A DNA stretch of 64,000 nucleotides, taken from positions 1 through 64,000 of the forward strand of contig NZ_AFQO01000016.1 of NCBI RefSeq assembly GCF_000222025.1, given 5' to 3'. This document shows positions 18,278 through 28,509 of this stretch, in pieces. A program made the translations under genes and the position numbers. Each line of letters begins with the position of its first letter. The first letter of the stretch is position 1. The notes below the pieces were generated by a model that saw only the letters and a program-made list of their open reading frames with translations, made no database searches and was not told where the DNA came from. This DNA is from Haemophilus haemolyticus M19501 (GTDB lineage: Bacteria > Pseudomonadota > Gammaproteobacteria > Enterobacterales > Pasteurellaceae).

Positions 18278-20518
18278 CTAAGTATGTTTAGGTCTGAAGA
18301 AAATCATCGTAAAGATTTGCCAGAAGAAGGCGAGTGCACCGAAGATGAATACTACGTCACCACCTAAACGAACCCAACGTAAGGTATCGAATAATGGTTG
18401 TTGCATAAATTCTTCACTACGTGCATACCATAAGCCTTCAGAGATACTTGCATATCCTTGGATAACACCGATAGGTAGTAAGCTTGATATGATCATGAGT
18501 ACTAAACCGCCGTTTAATAACCAGAAGCCCCATTTCATTAACTTATCGTTAAATGGTGTATCCGGACGTAAATAACGAGCGATTAAGAATACGAAGCCTA
18601 ATGCTAAGAAACCATACACACCGAATAATGCAGCGTGAGCGTGAACGGCAGTCGTGTTCAAGCCTTGAACATAGTAGAGTGAAATTGGTGGGTTAATTAA
18701 GAAACCAAATACACCTGCACCTAACATATTCCAGAATGCGACGGCAACGAAGCAGTAAAGAGGCCATTTTAAACGGTCCATCCAAGGTGTTTTTTGTTGC
18801 ATCGCCCAGTGTTCCCAAGCTTCATGACCTAATAACACTAATGGAACCACTTCAAGTGCAGAGAATGATGCACCTACAGCAATAATTGGTGTGGTTGCAC
18901 CCGCGAAGTATAAGTGGTGGAATGTACCTGGGATACCACCGATTAAGAATAATGCTGCTTCAGTAATGGTTGCCACGGTCGCTGTACGACGTGAAACTAA
19001 ACCTAAACTTACGAAGATGAATGAAAGCGCCGCTACAGAGAATACTTCGAAGAAGCCTTCTACCCATAGGTGAACTACCCACCAACGCCAGTATTCCATC
19101 ACAGAAATGTGAGTGTGTTCACCGTAGAATAATGCAGGGCCATAGAATAAGCCGATTGCAATGACAGAAGCGAAGAATAACGCTAATAAGTTTTTGTCTC
19201 CTGGTTGTTTGAATGCGTTCACTGTACCGCGAAGCATTAAGACTAACCAGAATAAGATGCCTGCGAATTTCACTGCTTGCCAGAAACGACCTAAGTCAAT
19301 GAACTCATAGCCTTGGTGGCCGAACATGAAGCTCCATTCTTCTGGAAGAATATGTGCAATTGCTAAATAGCTACCAGTGAATGAACCGACGACTAATACC
19401 ACTAATGCCCAGAATAAAACATCCACACCTAATTTTTGGAATTTCGGATCTTTACCGCCATTAATGATTGGTGCCAGGAATAAACCACCGGCTAAGAATG
19501 CCATTGCAATCCAGAATAAGGCAGCTTGAATATGCCATGTACGCACTAATGAATAAGGGAAGTATTGAGAAATATCAATACCATAGAATTCTTGACCTTC
19601 AACGGTATAGTGAGCAACAATCGCCCCTAAGTTTACTTGTAGTAAGAATAATGCAAGCACCGTAAAGAGATATTTGCCTAATGCGCGTTGAGAGGGGGTA
19701 AGTTGTAATTTTGTAAGTGGATCGAACTCAGGTGTTGGTGGTTCTTTTTCATCTTCACGTTTTTTGAATGACCAAATCCATACCACAAAACCAATACCTG
19801 CAATTAGGAATACCACGCTCGCAATAGACCAAACCACGTTTTCTGGTGTTGGCACGTTATTGATTAATGGCTCATGTGGCCAGTTGTTGGTATAACTTGC
19901 ATTTGTATTTGGACGTTCTGCAGAGGCTGTCCATGCAGTCCAGAAGAAGAATTTTGTTAAGTCTTTACGCGCTTGTAAGTCAGGAAGGGTATTATCCTTC
20001 ATGGCGAAGTGTTCGCGAGTGACTTTGGTTGCAGGATCATCGCCGTATAAAGAAATGTAGTATTGTGCAGTTTTTTCCATTGCCGCTAAACGGGTATTTG
20101 AAAGCACAACAGTACCGTTTTCAACTTTGCTACCACGATATTCTTTGGTTAAACGCGCTTTTAATAAAGTTTGTTGCTCATCATTTAAATCAGAGAAGTT
20201 TTTACCAAATTCTTTATTTGCAGTGATATCTAACCAGTTGGTTAATTCACGATGTAGCCAATCAGCAGTCCAGTCAGGCGCTTGGTATGCACCATGACCC
20301 CAAACAGAACCTACTTGCATACCACCAGTGGTTTGCCAAGCGGTTTGACCATGTAAAATTTCATCGTGAGTAATCACTTTTTCACCTGATTCTGAAACAT
20401 ATTGTTGCGGAATTGGTGGTGCTTCACGATACACTTCGAACCCATAGTAACCGAGAATGGAGAATGCTCCAATTAATACGGCGACTAATAGGTACCAGAA
20501 CTTTTTATACTGTCCCAT
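18278..20518 (-). CDS. norB: Quinol-dependent nitric oxide reductase (qNor)
   Basis: The 746-residue integral membrane enzyme reduces 2 NO to N2O with electrons from quinol. The length and the N-terminal periplasmic extension (about 30-220) fused to a haem-copper-oxidase-like core mark the single-subunit qNor. The core has histidine-rich helices such as LVRTWHIQAALFW, EYWRWWVVHLWVEGFFEVF and AVHAHAALFGVYGFLALG, which hold the haems and Fe_B. GGAG lies about 7 bp before the ATG. It is divergent from a cytochrome c peroxidase gene, with an FNR box between. I recall no norB in strain Rd, so the region is likely accessory. Confidence 0.95.
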   Translation of the reverse strand: MGQYKKFWYLLVAVLIGAFSILGYYGFEVYREAPPIPQQYVSESGEKVITHDEILHGQTAWQTTGGMQVGSVWGHGAYQAPDWTADWLHRELTNWLDITANKEFGKNFSDLNDEQQTLLKARLTKEYRGSKVENGTVVLSNTRLAAMEKTAQYYISLYGDDPATKVTREHFAMKDNTLPDLQARKDLTKFFFWTAWTASAERPNTNASYTNNWPHEPLINNVPTPENVVWSIASVVFLIAGIGFVVWIWSFKKREDEKEPPTPEFDPLTKLQLTPSQRALGKYLFTVLALFLLQVNLGAIVAHYTVEGQEFYGIDISQYFPYSLVRTWHIQAALFWIAMAFLAGGLFLAPIINGGKDPKFQKLGVDVLFWALVVLVVGSFTGSYLAIAHILPEEWSFMFGHQGYEFIDLGRFWQAVKFAGILFWLVLMLRGTVNAFKQPGDKNLLALFFASVIAIGLFYGPALFYGEHTHISVMEYWRWWVVHLWVEGFFEVFSVAALSFIFVSLGLVSRRTATVATITEAALFLIGGIPGTFHHLYFAGATTPIIAVGASFSALEVVPLVLLGHEAWEHWAMQQKTPWMDRLKWPLYCFVAVAFWNMLGAGVFGFLINPPISLYYVQGLNTTAVHAHAALFGVYGFLALGFVFLIARYLRPDTPFNDKLMKWGFWLLNGGLVLMIISSLLPIGVIQGYASISEGLWYARSEEFMQQPLFDTLRWVRLGGDVVFIFGALAFFWQIFTMIFFRPKHT

Positions 20519-20584
20519 TTTATCACTCCTAGGTTATTGAAAAATTAACTTCCTATTTAAAATCATAGGTAAATATTTTACATA

Positions 20585-20636
20585 AGGTAAAATACCTGAC
20601 TAATTATATCGGGTATTTAAACGTTGGAATAATACC
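20585..20636. promoter_or_regulatory. AGGTA dyads in norB leader
   Basis: A perfect dyad AGGTA-AAA-TACCT lies at 20585-20597, and GGTAT / ATACC arms at 20612-20616 and 20632-20636. They sit between the FNR box and norB, where a second regulator could act. I do not recognise the binding protein. Confidence 0.35.
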
Positions 20637-20671
20637 TCAAATAAAGTAATTGACTAAATTAGTAGGTTATT

Positions 20672-20685
20672 TTGATTGAGATCAT
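20672..20685. promoter_or_regulatory. FNR box between norB and cytochrome c peroxidase gene
   Basis: TTGATTGAGATCAT matches the FNR consensus TTGAT-N4-ATCAA at 9 of 10 positions. It lies 154 bp upstream of norB and 213 bp upstream of the divergent peroxidase gene, fitting anaerobic or NO-linked control of both. Confidence 0.7.
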
Positions 20686-20700
20686 CAAAAAAGTTCAGCT

Positions 20701-20722
20701 AAAAACTGTTTTAACAGTTTTT
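20701..20722. other. Short hairpin in norB-ccp intergenic region
   Basis: AAAAACTGTT and AACAGTTTTT form a 10-bp stem with a 2-nt loop, 16 bp from the FNR box. It may be an operator or a cruciform. The remaining part of the 379-bp gap (20519-20897) shows no ORF. Confidence 0.35.
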
Positions 20723-20897
20723 CAATTCCCAAAAGCATTGCTTTTCTACGATTAAGTTTAAGTATGTAAGAAAAGGTTTAAAAATTTGAGTTTGGTGTAA
20801 GATATCAATGTTTAAGTTAATTTATGCGTAGTCTAAATTTATAATAGTAAATTTACTTTGACTAAGTGCAGTTATTTTTTATGCTCATGGAGTTAGA

Positions 20898-22028
20898 ATG
20901 AAAAAATATTTCTTGTCATTATTTGCCTTACCTATTTTTTGTTTCGCTCAAGAAGAACCCATAAATCCGGTATTGCTTGGATTGGGTCAGGCTTTCTTTT
21001 TTGATAAATCACTTTCTCACAATAAAACGCAGAGCTGTTCTACTTGCCATATGCCTGCAGCCGCTTTTGCGGATTTACGTCAAAATGATATAGATAAAAT
21101 GGTTTCGCAAGGTGATGATCCGACAAAGTTTGGTAATCGCAATACACCAACGGCCATTTATGCAAAATATTCCCCTGATTTTCATTTCGATGAAAAAATT
21201 AAGGATTATGTTGGCGGCCAATTCTGGGATGGTCGAGCAAAACATTTAACTGAGCAGGCGGGGGGACCTCCTCTCAATCCTGTTGAAATGGGCATGAAAG
21301 ACAAAGCCAGTGTAGTAAAACGCATTGCCGAAAATCAGGCAGTGAAAGACTACATTACCAAGCATTGGGGCGAGGAAATTTGGCAAGATGATGAGAAAAT
21401 TTATGCCATTATGGAACAAGCACTAGCTGCGTTTCAGCAATTAGATTTGTTTGCTCAATTTAGTTCTAAATATGACCGCACTTTGGCAGGGCAAGATAAA
21501 TTTACTGAGCAAGAGGCATTAGGCAAGGCGTTATTTTTTGATAAAGAAAAAACAACTTGCAGTAATTGCCATCAGCTGAATGACAAAGATCACCGTGAAG
21601 AAACTTTTACAAATTACCGTTATTTCAATCTCGGTGTGCCGAAAAATGAGGCGTTGATTACTCATAATAAATTAGGCGAAGATTGGGTGGATAATGGATT
21701 GTTAGATAATCCAATGGTGAAAGGTGATATCGCTCAAAAAGGCAAATTTAAAGTGCCGACATTGCGTAATGTATCCGTTACCGCGCCTTATATGCATAAC
21801 GGCGTATTTAAAGAGCTGCGCACCGTATTATTATTTTTGGATAGCCATAACAACCCTGAGCGTAAGATTAATCCCGAAACCGGCAAACCTTGGTCGGCCG
21901 CTGAATACGCTCCAACGATAAGCCATAGTGATCTTAAAGGTAAACCGCTTACTGATGCAGAAATTGATGCGTTGGAAGTATTTTTGAAAACACTAACTGA
22001 TGCAGCCTATGATAAGGGCGGAGAGTAA
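20898..22028 (+). CDS. Di-haem cytochrome c peroxidase, periplasmic
   Basis: This 376-residue exported protein has a signal peptide (MKKYFLSLFALPIFCFA, cut near residue 17) and two c-type haem sites, CSTCH (about 49-53) and CSNCH (about 219-223), in the CCP/MauG fold. Such enzymes reduce H2O2 using electrons from cytochrome c or quinol, as E. coli Ccp/YhjA does under anaerobic conditions. GGAG precedes the ATG. Divergence from norB around an FNR box suggests a joint response to nitrosative and peroxide stress at low oxygen. One uptake signal lies at 21475. Confidence 0.92.
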   Translation: MKKYFLSLFALPIFCFAQEEPINPVLLGLGQAFFFDKSLSHNKTQSCSTCHMPAAAFADLRQNDIDKMVSQGDDPTKFGNRNTPTAIYAKYSPDFHFDEKIKDYVGGQFWDGRAKHLTEQAGGPPLNPVEMGMKDKASVVKRIAENQAVKDYITKHWGEEIWQDDEKIYAIMEQALAAFQQLDLFAQFSSKYDRTLAGQDKFTEQEALGKALFFDKEKTTCSNCHQLNDKDHREETFTNYRYFNLGVPKNEALITHNKLGEDWVDNGLLDNPMVKGDIAQKGKFKVPTLRNVSVTAPYMHNGVFKELRTVLLFLDSHNNPERKINPETGKPWSAAEYAPTISHSDLKGKPLTDAEIDALEVFLKTLTDAAYDKGGE

Positions 22029-22108
22029 GATAATTTCACCGCACTTAAGGTTAAAATTTAACTCGCATTTCTATGTTACAATTTACGGCATCATGTTAAG
22101 GGGGATAT

Positions 22109-23545
22109 ATGTCAGAGAATTTGTGGCTTTTTAGCTTGTTAGCAATCGTTGTTCTATTGATTTTATTACTTATTCTACGCCAGCAAAAATATACACATCT
22201 TCATCAAGAATTATCGAAAACGACTCAAGATTACAATCAACTTGCCAGTAAATTTGATGAGCTCAGCGGTATTAAAAACCAGTTTGAACAACAAATAATT
22301 AAGGTACAGACTGAAAATCAAGGGCTGCAATATCGTTTAACTGAACGTGATGAACAAGTACATCATCTCACACAAGAACGACAAAATTTAACTGAAAAAT
22401 TGACCGCACTTTCTCAAGAATTAACAGGATTAAAAACAACCTTAGCAGAAAAAGAAAAACATTTTTCCGAGCAACAACAAAACTTTGAACAATCCAAACA
22501 GCAATTGGGTGTGGAATTTCAAAATCTAGCCAATCGGATTTTGGATGAAAAAAGTCGATCATTTAGTCAATCAAATCAAACTGCCTTGGAAACGTTGCTC
22601 AAGCCTTTCCGTGAGCAAATTGAAGGTTTCCAAAAACGTGTTAATGAAATTCACTCCGAATCCGTGAAAGGCAATGCAGGCTTGGAAGCGGAAATTAAAA
22701 AAGTGCTGGAAATCGGTCTGAATATGTCGCAAGAGGCGAGTAATTTAACCTCTGCGCTGAAAGGCGAAAAGAAAACGTTAGGCAACTGGGGCGAAGTGCA
22801 ATTAGAACGAGCATTGCAACTGGCAGGACTTGAAAAAAATGTGCATTACCGTGCTCAAACTCATTTTAAAGATGAACAAGGTGGGCGTAATTACCCTGAT
22901 TTTGTGTTGAATTTACCCGATGAAAAACACTTAATTATCGACAGCAAAATGTCGTTAGTGGCTTACGAAAGTGCGGTGAATTCTGACGATGATTTTGAAC
23001 GTGAGCGTTTACTAAAAGAACATATATCCGCATTGAAAAGTCATATTAATGATTTGCATAAAAAAGATTACAGTAATCTTATTGGCATGCGTAGCCCGAA
23101 TTTTGTTCTCATGTTTATTGCAGTGGAACCCGCGTATATTGAGGCTTTAAAATCTGATCCTGCTTTATTTAATTACGGTTATGAACGTAATGTCATTATG
23201 GTGTCTCACACTACATTGATGCCGATTTTACGTACCGTAGCAAACCTCTGGCGCATCGAACGCGGCAATGCTGAAGCCAAAGAAATCGCTGAAAAAGCGG
23301 GTGATATTTATAACCAAATTTGCTTGGTCGCAGAGCGTTTAAGTAAGCTCGGCAATACGCTTTCCACCGTCAGCAACCAATACAACAGCACAGTAACTGC
23401 ACTTGTTGGCCAACAAGGTTTAGTTGGCAAAGTAGAACGATTTAAAACCCTTTCCGCAAAAGCGAATAAAACGATGCCCGATGTGGAGTTGTTAAATAAT
23501 CAAGTGGATTTGGCGAGGTTAGAAGCATTGAACTTATCTAAATAA
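22109..23545 (+). CDS. rmuC: DNA recombination protein RmuC
   Basis: This 478-residue protein has an N-terminal membrane anchor (about 4-24), a long coiled coil (about 28-150) and the RmuC nuclease-like domain (core KTLGNWGEVQLERALQLAGL near residue 225 and HLIIDSKMSLVAYESAV near residue 276, with PD-(D/E)XK-like residues). E. coli RmuC (475 residues) limits inversion at short inverted repeats, which is relevant in a genome rich in inverted uptake signals. The start has AAGGGGG upstream. Confidence 0.93.
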   Translation: MSENLWLFSLLAIVVLLILLLILRQQKYTHLHQELSKTTQDYNQLASKFDELSGIKNQFEQQIIKVQTENQGLQYRLTERDEQVHHLTQERQNLTEKLTALSQELTGLKTTLAEKEKHFSEQQQNFEQSKQQLGVEFQNLANRILDEKSRSFSQSNQTALETLLKPFREQIEGFQKRVNEIHSESVKGNAGLEAEIKKVLEIGLNMSQEASNLTSALKGEKKTLGNWGEVQLERALQLAGLEKNVHYRAQTHFKDEQGGRNYPDFVLNLPDEKHLIIDSKMSLVAYESAVNSDDDFERERLLKEHISALKSHINDLHKKDYSNLIGMRSPNFVLMFIAVEPAYIEALKSDPALFNYGYERNVIMVSHTTLMPILRTVANLWRIERGNAEAKEIAEKAGDIYNQICLVAERLSKLGNTLSTVSNQYNSTVTALVGQQGLVGKVERFKTLSAKANKTMPDVELLNNQVDLARLEALNLSK

Positions 23546-23670
23546 ATCTATTATTTCTCAAAAATTGCTCTCCCTCGGGGAGCGAAACGTGCTAGGATTA
23601 AAATCTTTTCCTTTTCACAAAATAGTAAATGGAATTTTGTTGTAATAACTTGTATCTAAGGATATATCAA

Positions 23671-26600
23671 ATGAATACGCTCCGACAAACAAACAAACAA
23701 ACAAACAAACAAACAAACAAACAAACAAACAAACAAACAAACAAACAAACAAACAAGTCTAGCTAAATCTATCCAAAAATCACCGCACTTTTATACAAAA
23801 TTTTCTCTTGCTACCCTCGTTGTATTTTCGGTGTTAAATGCGCCAGTGTTTGCTGCTGATGTAAATCCATTAATGGGTGGATATGATCCGAAAATCTCTC
23901 AAACTATTAACGCAAAAGATCCTGCTTTTGGTTTAGACAAATGGCAGGAATATCAACAACAGGTAACGTTGAGCGCAACAAAAGCTACAGAACGTGATAC
24001 GGCCAGAGCAAAAATGACTGCCTTAGTTGGCAGAGGAATTTATTCAGGGCCAGAGATGGATGCTGCTAGAGCTGAATGGACAGAGCGTTTCAACGAGGCA
24101 AAAGAAGCTCAGGATAAAGTACAAGCCATCAAAGATAAATGGAAGTTGATTTTAGGCACTGACGAGAAAGTCACGACATTTATTGATAATATGGCTATTG
24201 TCGCAAATGGTTCAGCAGACGCAAGTGCGAAACAAGCAGCACAAGCCCAAATTGATGCTTTATTCCCAATGCCAGATTATATTGGTGCAGTCCACAATCT
24301 CGGCGAAACTAATAGCAAATTACACCAAATCAAAAGCGTAGCAGCAGGCAAAGAGGATACCGATGCAGTGAATGTGGCACAGTTAAAGCAAGCAGAAACC
24401 CACTATTTCAGCATTAATGCAGATGAAAAAGAAAAAGGGGAAGACTCAAATTATGATAATCGTGGTGCAATTTATAAGAGTAAGAATGGGTTACAAGATT
24501 CTAAAAATGCAATGGCAATTGGTGTAAAAGCTAAAGCGACATCAGAGAGTTCAATTGCCATCGGTACAGAAAGTCTAGCTGGAACAGAATGTTACGATGG
24601 TAATTGCGGGGGAAGTGATGTCTCTTCAATTGCGATTGGTTACGGCGCAAAATCGTTAAATAATGGCACGATAAGTATAGGTGACAAAGCAATTGCAGCG
24701 CAAACGGGCGGTATTTCAATTGGTAGATCTTCGTTTGCATCTGAGCAAGCTGTGGCTATAGGTCAAAATGCCCAAGTAAAAACATCCTCTTCTAGTTCAA
24801 TTGCTATTGGTGATCACGCACTTGTTGAAGGCAGTTCTCCAGAATCCGTTGCTTTAGGTTATGAAACCAAAGTAACAAAAGATAGAGCGTTAGCTTTAGG
24901 CTATCAAGCAAATGCAAATCTTTCTGAGGGGGTGGCGTTAGGCTCTCGATCAAAAACAGAGATTGATAAAGGTCAATTTGGTTATCATCCTGCAGGCAAA
25001 AATATAGAAGCAATTAGAGGTGCTATGACTGAAATCGAGTATGAGCAGGTTTTAACAGATCTAAAAGATGAAGTTGATAAACTACGAGATAATGAAAAAT
25101 CACTTAAAGAAAAAGAAGATCGATTAGCAGATCCCACTGTTGCATCAGCAGATAAAACGACATTAACAAGTGAAATCAATACATTAAAGGAAAAGATTAC
25201 AAAGAATAAAGAGAATATCACGGAGCGTAAGAATAAGATAAAAGATATTACCCCATGGCAAAGTACTGCAGCAGGTGTATCTGTTGGTAATTCAGAATTA
25301 GGTATCACTCGCCAAATTAATAATCTTGCAGCAGGTACTAAAGACACCGATGCAGTTAATGTGGCGCAATTAAAAGAGGTCGTATCTAAAATTGGAACTG
25401 GGAGTAGCCAAATAAAATATGTATCTATTAATTCCACAGAAACTGGGGAAGGATCTAATTTCAGTAATGATGGCGCAAAAAGTGTTAATTCCGTCGCGAT
25501 AGGTCCTAAGGCTTATATTGATGTAAAAAGTATTCATTCTGTTGCGATTGGTCAAAATGCAAGAGTTGAGAGTTCGCAAAATACATCAACAACAAATCAT
25601 GGCGAAAATGTTTTATCTGGGGAACGTAGTGTCGCTATTGGTGAAAATGCATTAACCACTCTATCTTGGGCTACAGCTGTTGGTGCAGATACACAAGCTA
25701 AAGGTTGGGGAAGTGGTGCGTTTGGACGTGGTGCACAAGCGTTTGGATTTAATTCAACTGCTTTAGGGAATAATGCAAAAGCGAATACATCGGAAAATAG
25801 TGCAGGTAATTATAATGCTTATGCTATCGCCGTTGGGGTGGAAAGTAATGCTAATGGTACTTATGCGATTTCTGTTGGTGGAAATTCTTCCTCGTCAGGT
25901 TATGGTTCCGTTGCTTTAGGCTCTTTGGCGGATTCATCAGCAGATAGATCAATTGGGCTTGGTTATTCTGCAAAAGCAACATTGAATGATGGTGTGGCAA
26001 TTGGTTCAAATTCATTAACTGAAAAAAATGAAAAAATTTTTGGTTATTCGCCAATTGGATTAACAAATATCGAAGCTGTGATTGGTCAGGAAAATTATAA
26101 AAAGTACACAAATCTTTATGCTGAATATGATGAAGAGATCCAAAAAGCAAATAAAGCTAATCAGGATTTTCTTAATGTATCTCAACGCATCAAAGAATTG
26201 GATGAAAAGATTAAAGCTGAGTCAGATCCTTCTGAAAAAGCAAATCTACAAACTCAAAGAAACCAAGCGGCTCAAGAATGGCTGAATGCTGTGAATAAAC
26301 GTAACGACCACAGAAAAAATGCAAGTGAGAAAAAAGCCGAGGCGGATAAACTCGTGCATATTTGGCAGTCTACAAGAGCAGGTGTATCTGTTGGTAATTC
26401 AGAATTAGGTATCACTCGTCAAATTAATAATCTTGCAGCGGGTACTAAAGACACCGATGCAGTCAATGTGGCGCAATTAAGAGCTTTGGCAAATGCACCT
26501 ATTTCTTTTTATAGCAAGGGTTCTGAGACGGCCTTGGGAAATGCTACCTCACTTCCATTAAACAATTTGAATATTAATTTCACTGATGGCTTGAAAGCAG

Positions 26601-27328
26601 AGATAAAAGAAGTTGGAGATGAAAAGAAAAAGGTTCTCTTTGTGGGTTTAGACAAAACCTCTCTCCAAAATGATCCTGCTTTTAAAGGGGAGAAAGGAGA
26701 TGCTGGCTTAGCTGGGAAAGATGGCAAAGACGGTAAGAATGGTCAAGATGGGCAATCCACCGAAATCGTTATGGACAACCAAGACAGCAATCTTGAGATT
26801 ATTCATCAAACCCAAGGTGGAAAAAAACAGGTAAAAATTAACCTGAATAAAGACATCAAAAATTTAAACAGCGTTTCCTCCAAAGAATTTAAATCTGGAG
26901 AGACGGTAATGAATGAAAAAGGCGTAACGATTGGCAGTGGCGATAGCCAAGTTTTGCTGACCGAGAAAGGGCTAAATAATGGTGGAAACCGTATTGTCAA
27001 TGTAGCTTCGGGGGTTAATCCAATGGATGCGGTAAACAAAGCCCAGCTTGATCAGGCAGAACGTAATATCCAACGCCGCATTGATAAAGTGGGTAAAAAA
27101 GCAGATGCTGGCACAGCAAGTGCAATTGCTCAAGGCTCAATTCCACAAGTTTCAGCCCCTGGTAAAATGGGTATAGGTATAGGAAGTGGTTTCTACGGTA
27201 ATCAATCCTCAATTTCCCTTGGTGCATCAAGAATGACTGATAATGGAAAATGGATTTTTAAAGGCTCGTTTTCCAGCAACACGCAAGGTAAAGTCGGCGT
27301 AGGCGCTGGTGCAATGTATCAATGGTAG
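23671..27328 (+). CDS. YadA-like trimeric autotransporter adhesin, phase-variable, OFF here
   Basis: The ATG at 23671 runs into (ACAA)18 and then meets TAA at 23764. The adhesin frame (open from the end of the tract to 27328) is out of register by one base, so expression is OFF; loss of one unit or gain of two restores it. The in-frame sequence after the tract encodes a signal peptide (FSLATLVVFSVLNAPVFA). Counting from a GTG at 23831 there are 1165 residues: two heads of SxAIG repeats (about 220-400, 540-745), coiled coils, three DAVNVAQL necks, a collagen-like GxK stretch (about 954-980) and a C-terminal YadA anchor ending MYQW. Confidence 0.92.
23685..23756 (+). repeat. (ACAA)18 phase-variation tract
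   Basis: Eighteen perfect ACAA units occupy 72 bp just after the fifth codon of the adhesin gene. Repeat numbers of 17 or 20 would put the ATG at 23671 in frame; 18 does not. Confidence 0.97.
25271..26480 (+). repeat. Direct repeats flanking one adhesin head module
   Basis: A nearly identical 103-bp segment occurs at 25271-25373 and 26378-26480, encoding GVSVGNSELGITRQINNLAA and the neck DAVNVAQL. The spacing of 1107 bp is a multiple of three, so recombination would delete or duplicate a 369-residue module in frame. Confidence 0.9.
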
Positions 27329-27337
27329 TGAAATATG

Positions 27338-27366
27338 AACGCCCTGTTGTTTAACAGGGCGTTTTC
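27338..27366 (+). terminator. Terminator of trimeric autotransporter gene
   Basis: AACGCCCTGTT pairs with AACAGGGCGTT and is followed by TTTC, 10 bp after the adhesin stop. Confidence 0.8.
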
Positions 27367-27473
27367 AATGTGTTGATCATTATCAGGTACAGAACACAAA
27401 TATTTTGTGATCAAGTTCTAAAATCTGATATTTCTTTGTTGTTTTTCTGTTTTTGTTCTTTATATTTACCTTG

Positions 27474-27487
27474 TCGAAACGTTTCGA
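27474..27487. promoter_or_regulatory. LacI-family operator (RbsR-type)
   Basis: TCGAAACGTTTCGA is a perfect 14-bp palindrome with the central CG of LacI/GalR operators, 47 bp ahead of the nucleoside hydrolase start. The rbsR gene at the end of the same cluster is the obvious regulator. Confidence 0.8.
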
Positions 27488-27533
27488 TATAACAGTCAGC
27501 AGTTTATGACTATGAAAAATATAGGAGTAAAGA

Positions 27534-28466
27534 ATGCGTAAAAAAATTATTTTGGATTGTGATCCTGGACATGATGATGCCATAGCTATGTTACTTGCTT
27601 ATGGTAATCCTGAGATTGAACTGCTAGCAGTCACTACCGTAGTAGGTAATCAAACATTAGAGAAAGTATCACGCAATGCTTTGGCGATTGCTGAAATTGC
27701 GCAAATGAAAAATGTTCCTTTTGCGAAGGGTGCAGACAGACCTATTGTTAGGGAAATTGAGGTTGCTCCGAGTATTCATGGTGAATCAGGGTTAGATGGT
27801 CCAAAATTACCTGAATCTAATCGAACTTTCAATGAAAAGCATGCTGTTCAGTTAATCATTGATCTTATCATGTCTCATCCAGAGAATACGATTACACTTG
27901 TTCCAACGGGCGGGCTAACGAATATTGCCCTTGCTGCAAGATTAGAACCTAAAATTATTGATCGGGTAAAAGAAGTAGTTCTAATGGGCGGAGGGTATCA
28001 TACTGGAAATTGGAGTGCCGTAGCTGAGTTTAATATAAAAATTGATCCCGAAGCAGCACATATTGTATTTAATGCAGGATGGAAAGTGACTATGGTTGGA
28101 TTAGATTTAACACACCAAGCATTAGCTACCCCTGATGTTGTTGAGCGTATCGCAAAAATTGACACTAAGCCTGCCGAATTTGTTGTCGAATTACTTGAAT
28201 TTTTTGGAAAAATGTATAAACAAGCTCAAGGCTTTAATTATCCTCCAGTTCATGATCCTTGCGCTGTAGCTTATGTTATTGATCCAACTTTAATAGAAAC
28301 AGTCAGTGTTCCAGTTAATATTGAATTAACGGGAACGCACACATTAGGCATGACAGTTGCAGATTTCCGTTATCCACCTAAACCTTGCAATACGCAAGTT
28401 GCTACAAAGTTAGATAAAGAACGATTTTGGAATTTAATTATTGATGCAATCAAACGATTAAATTAG
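27534..28466 (+). CDS. Ribonucleoside hydrolase (RihA/B-type)
   Basis: This 310-residue inosine-uridine nucleoside N-ribohydrolase splits nucleosides into base and ribose. The N-terminal Ca2+-binding motif DCDPGHDDA (residues about 8-16) and the late HDPCAVAYV with the active-site histidine (about 241) are present. Length fits the family (311-313). It starts a cluster with a NupC transporter, ribokinase and RbsR, so ribose released inside the cell would be phosphorylated by RbsK. The base preference (pyrimidine or purine) cannot be decided by eye. Confidence 0.93.
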   Translation: MRKKIILDCDPGHDDAIAMLLAYGNPEIELLAVTTVVGNQTLEKVSRNALAIAEIAQMKNVPFAKGADRPIVREIEVAPSIHGESGLDGPKLPESNRTFNEKHAVQLIIDLIMSHPENTITLVPTGGLTNIALAARLEPKIIDRVKEVVLMGGGYHTGNWSAVAEFNIKIDPEAAHIVFNAGWKVTMVGLDLTHQALATPDVVERIAKIDTKPAEFVVELLEFFGKMYKQAQGFNYPPVHDPCAVAYVIDPTLIETVSVPVNIELTGTHTLGMTVADFRYPPKPCNTQVATKLDKERFWNLIIDAIKRLN

Positions 28467-28509
28467 CAATAAAGTTTATCTTTCCTTTTACTTTCAATGA
28501 GGTCAAATT

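Noticed and set aside
20880-20892. Sigma-70 promoter (TTGACT/TATGCT) directly before the cytochrome c peroxidase gene
   Set aside because: The start point would fall on the ribosome binding site, leaving no leader.
23831-23860. GTG at 23831 as the real start of the trimeric autotransporter
   Set aside because: It would remove most of the signal peptide hydrophobic core, and the ACAA tract behind a good ATG explains the frame break better.
24531-25579. Minus-strand ORFs within the adhesin gene
   Set aside because: They mirror the repetitive codon pattern of the plus-strand gene and have no start signals or recognisable domains.
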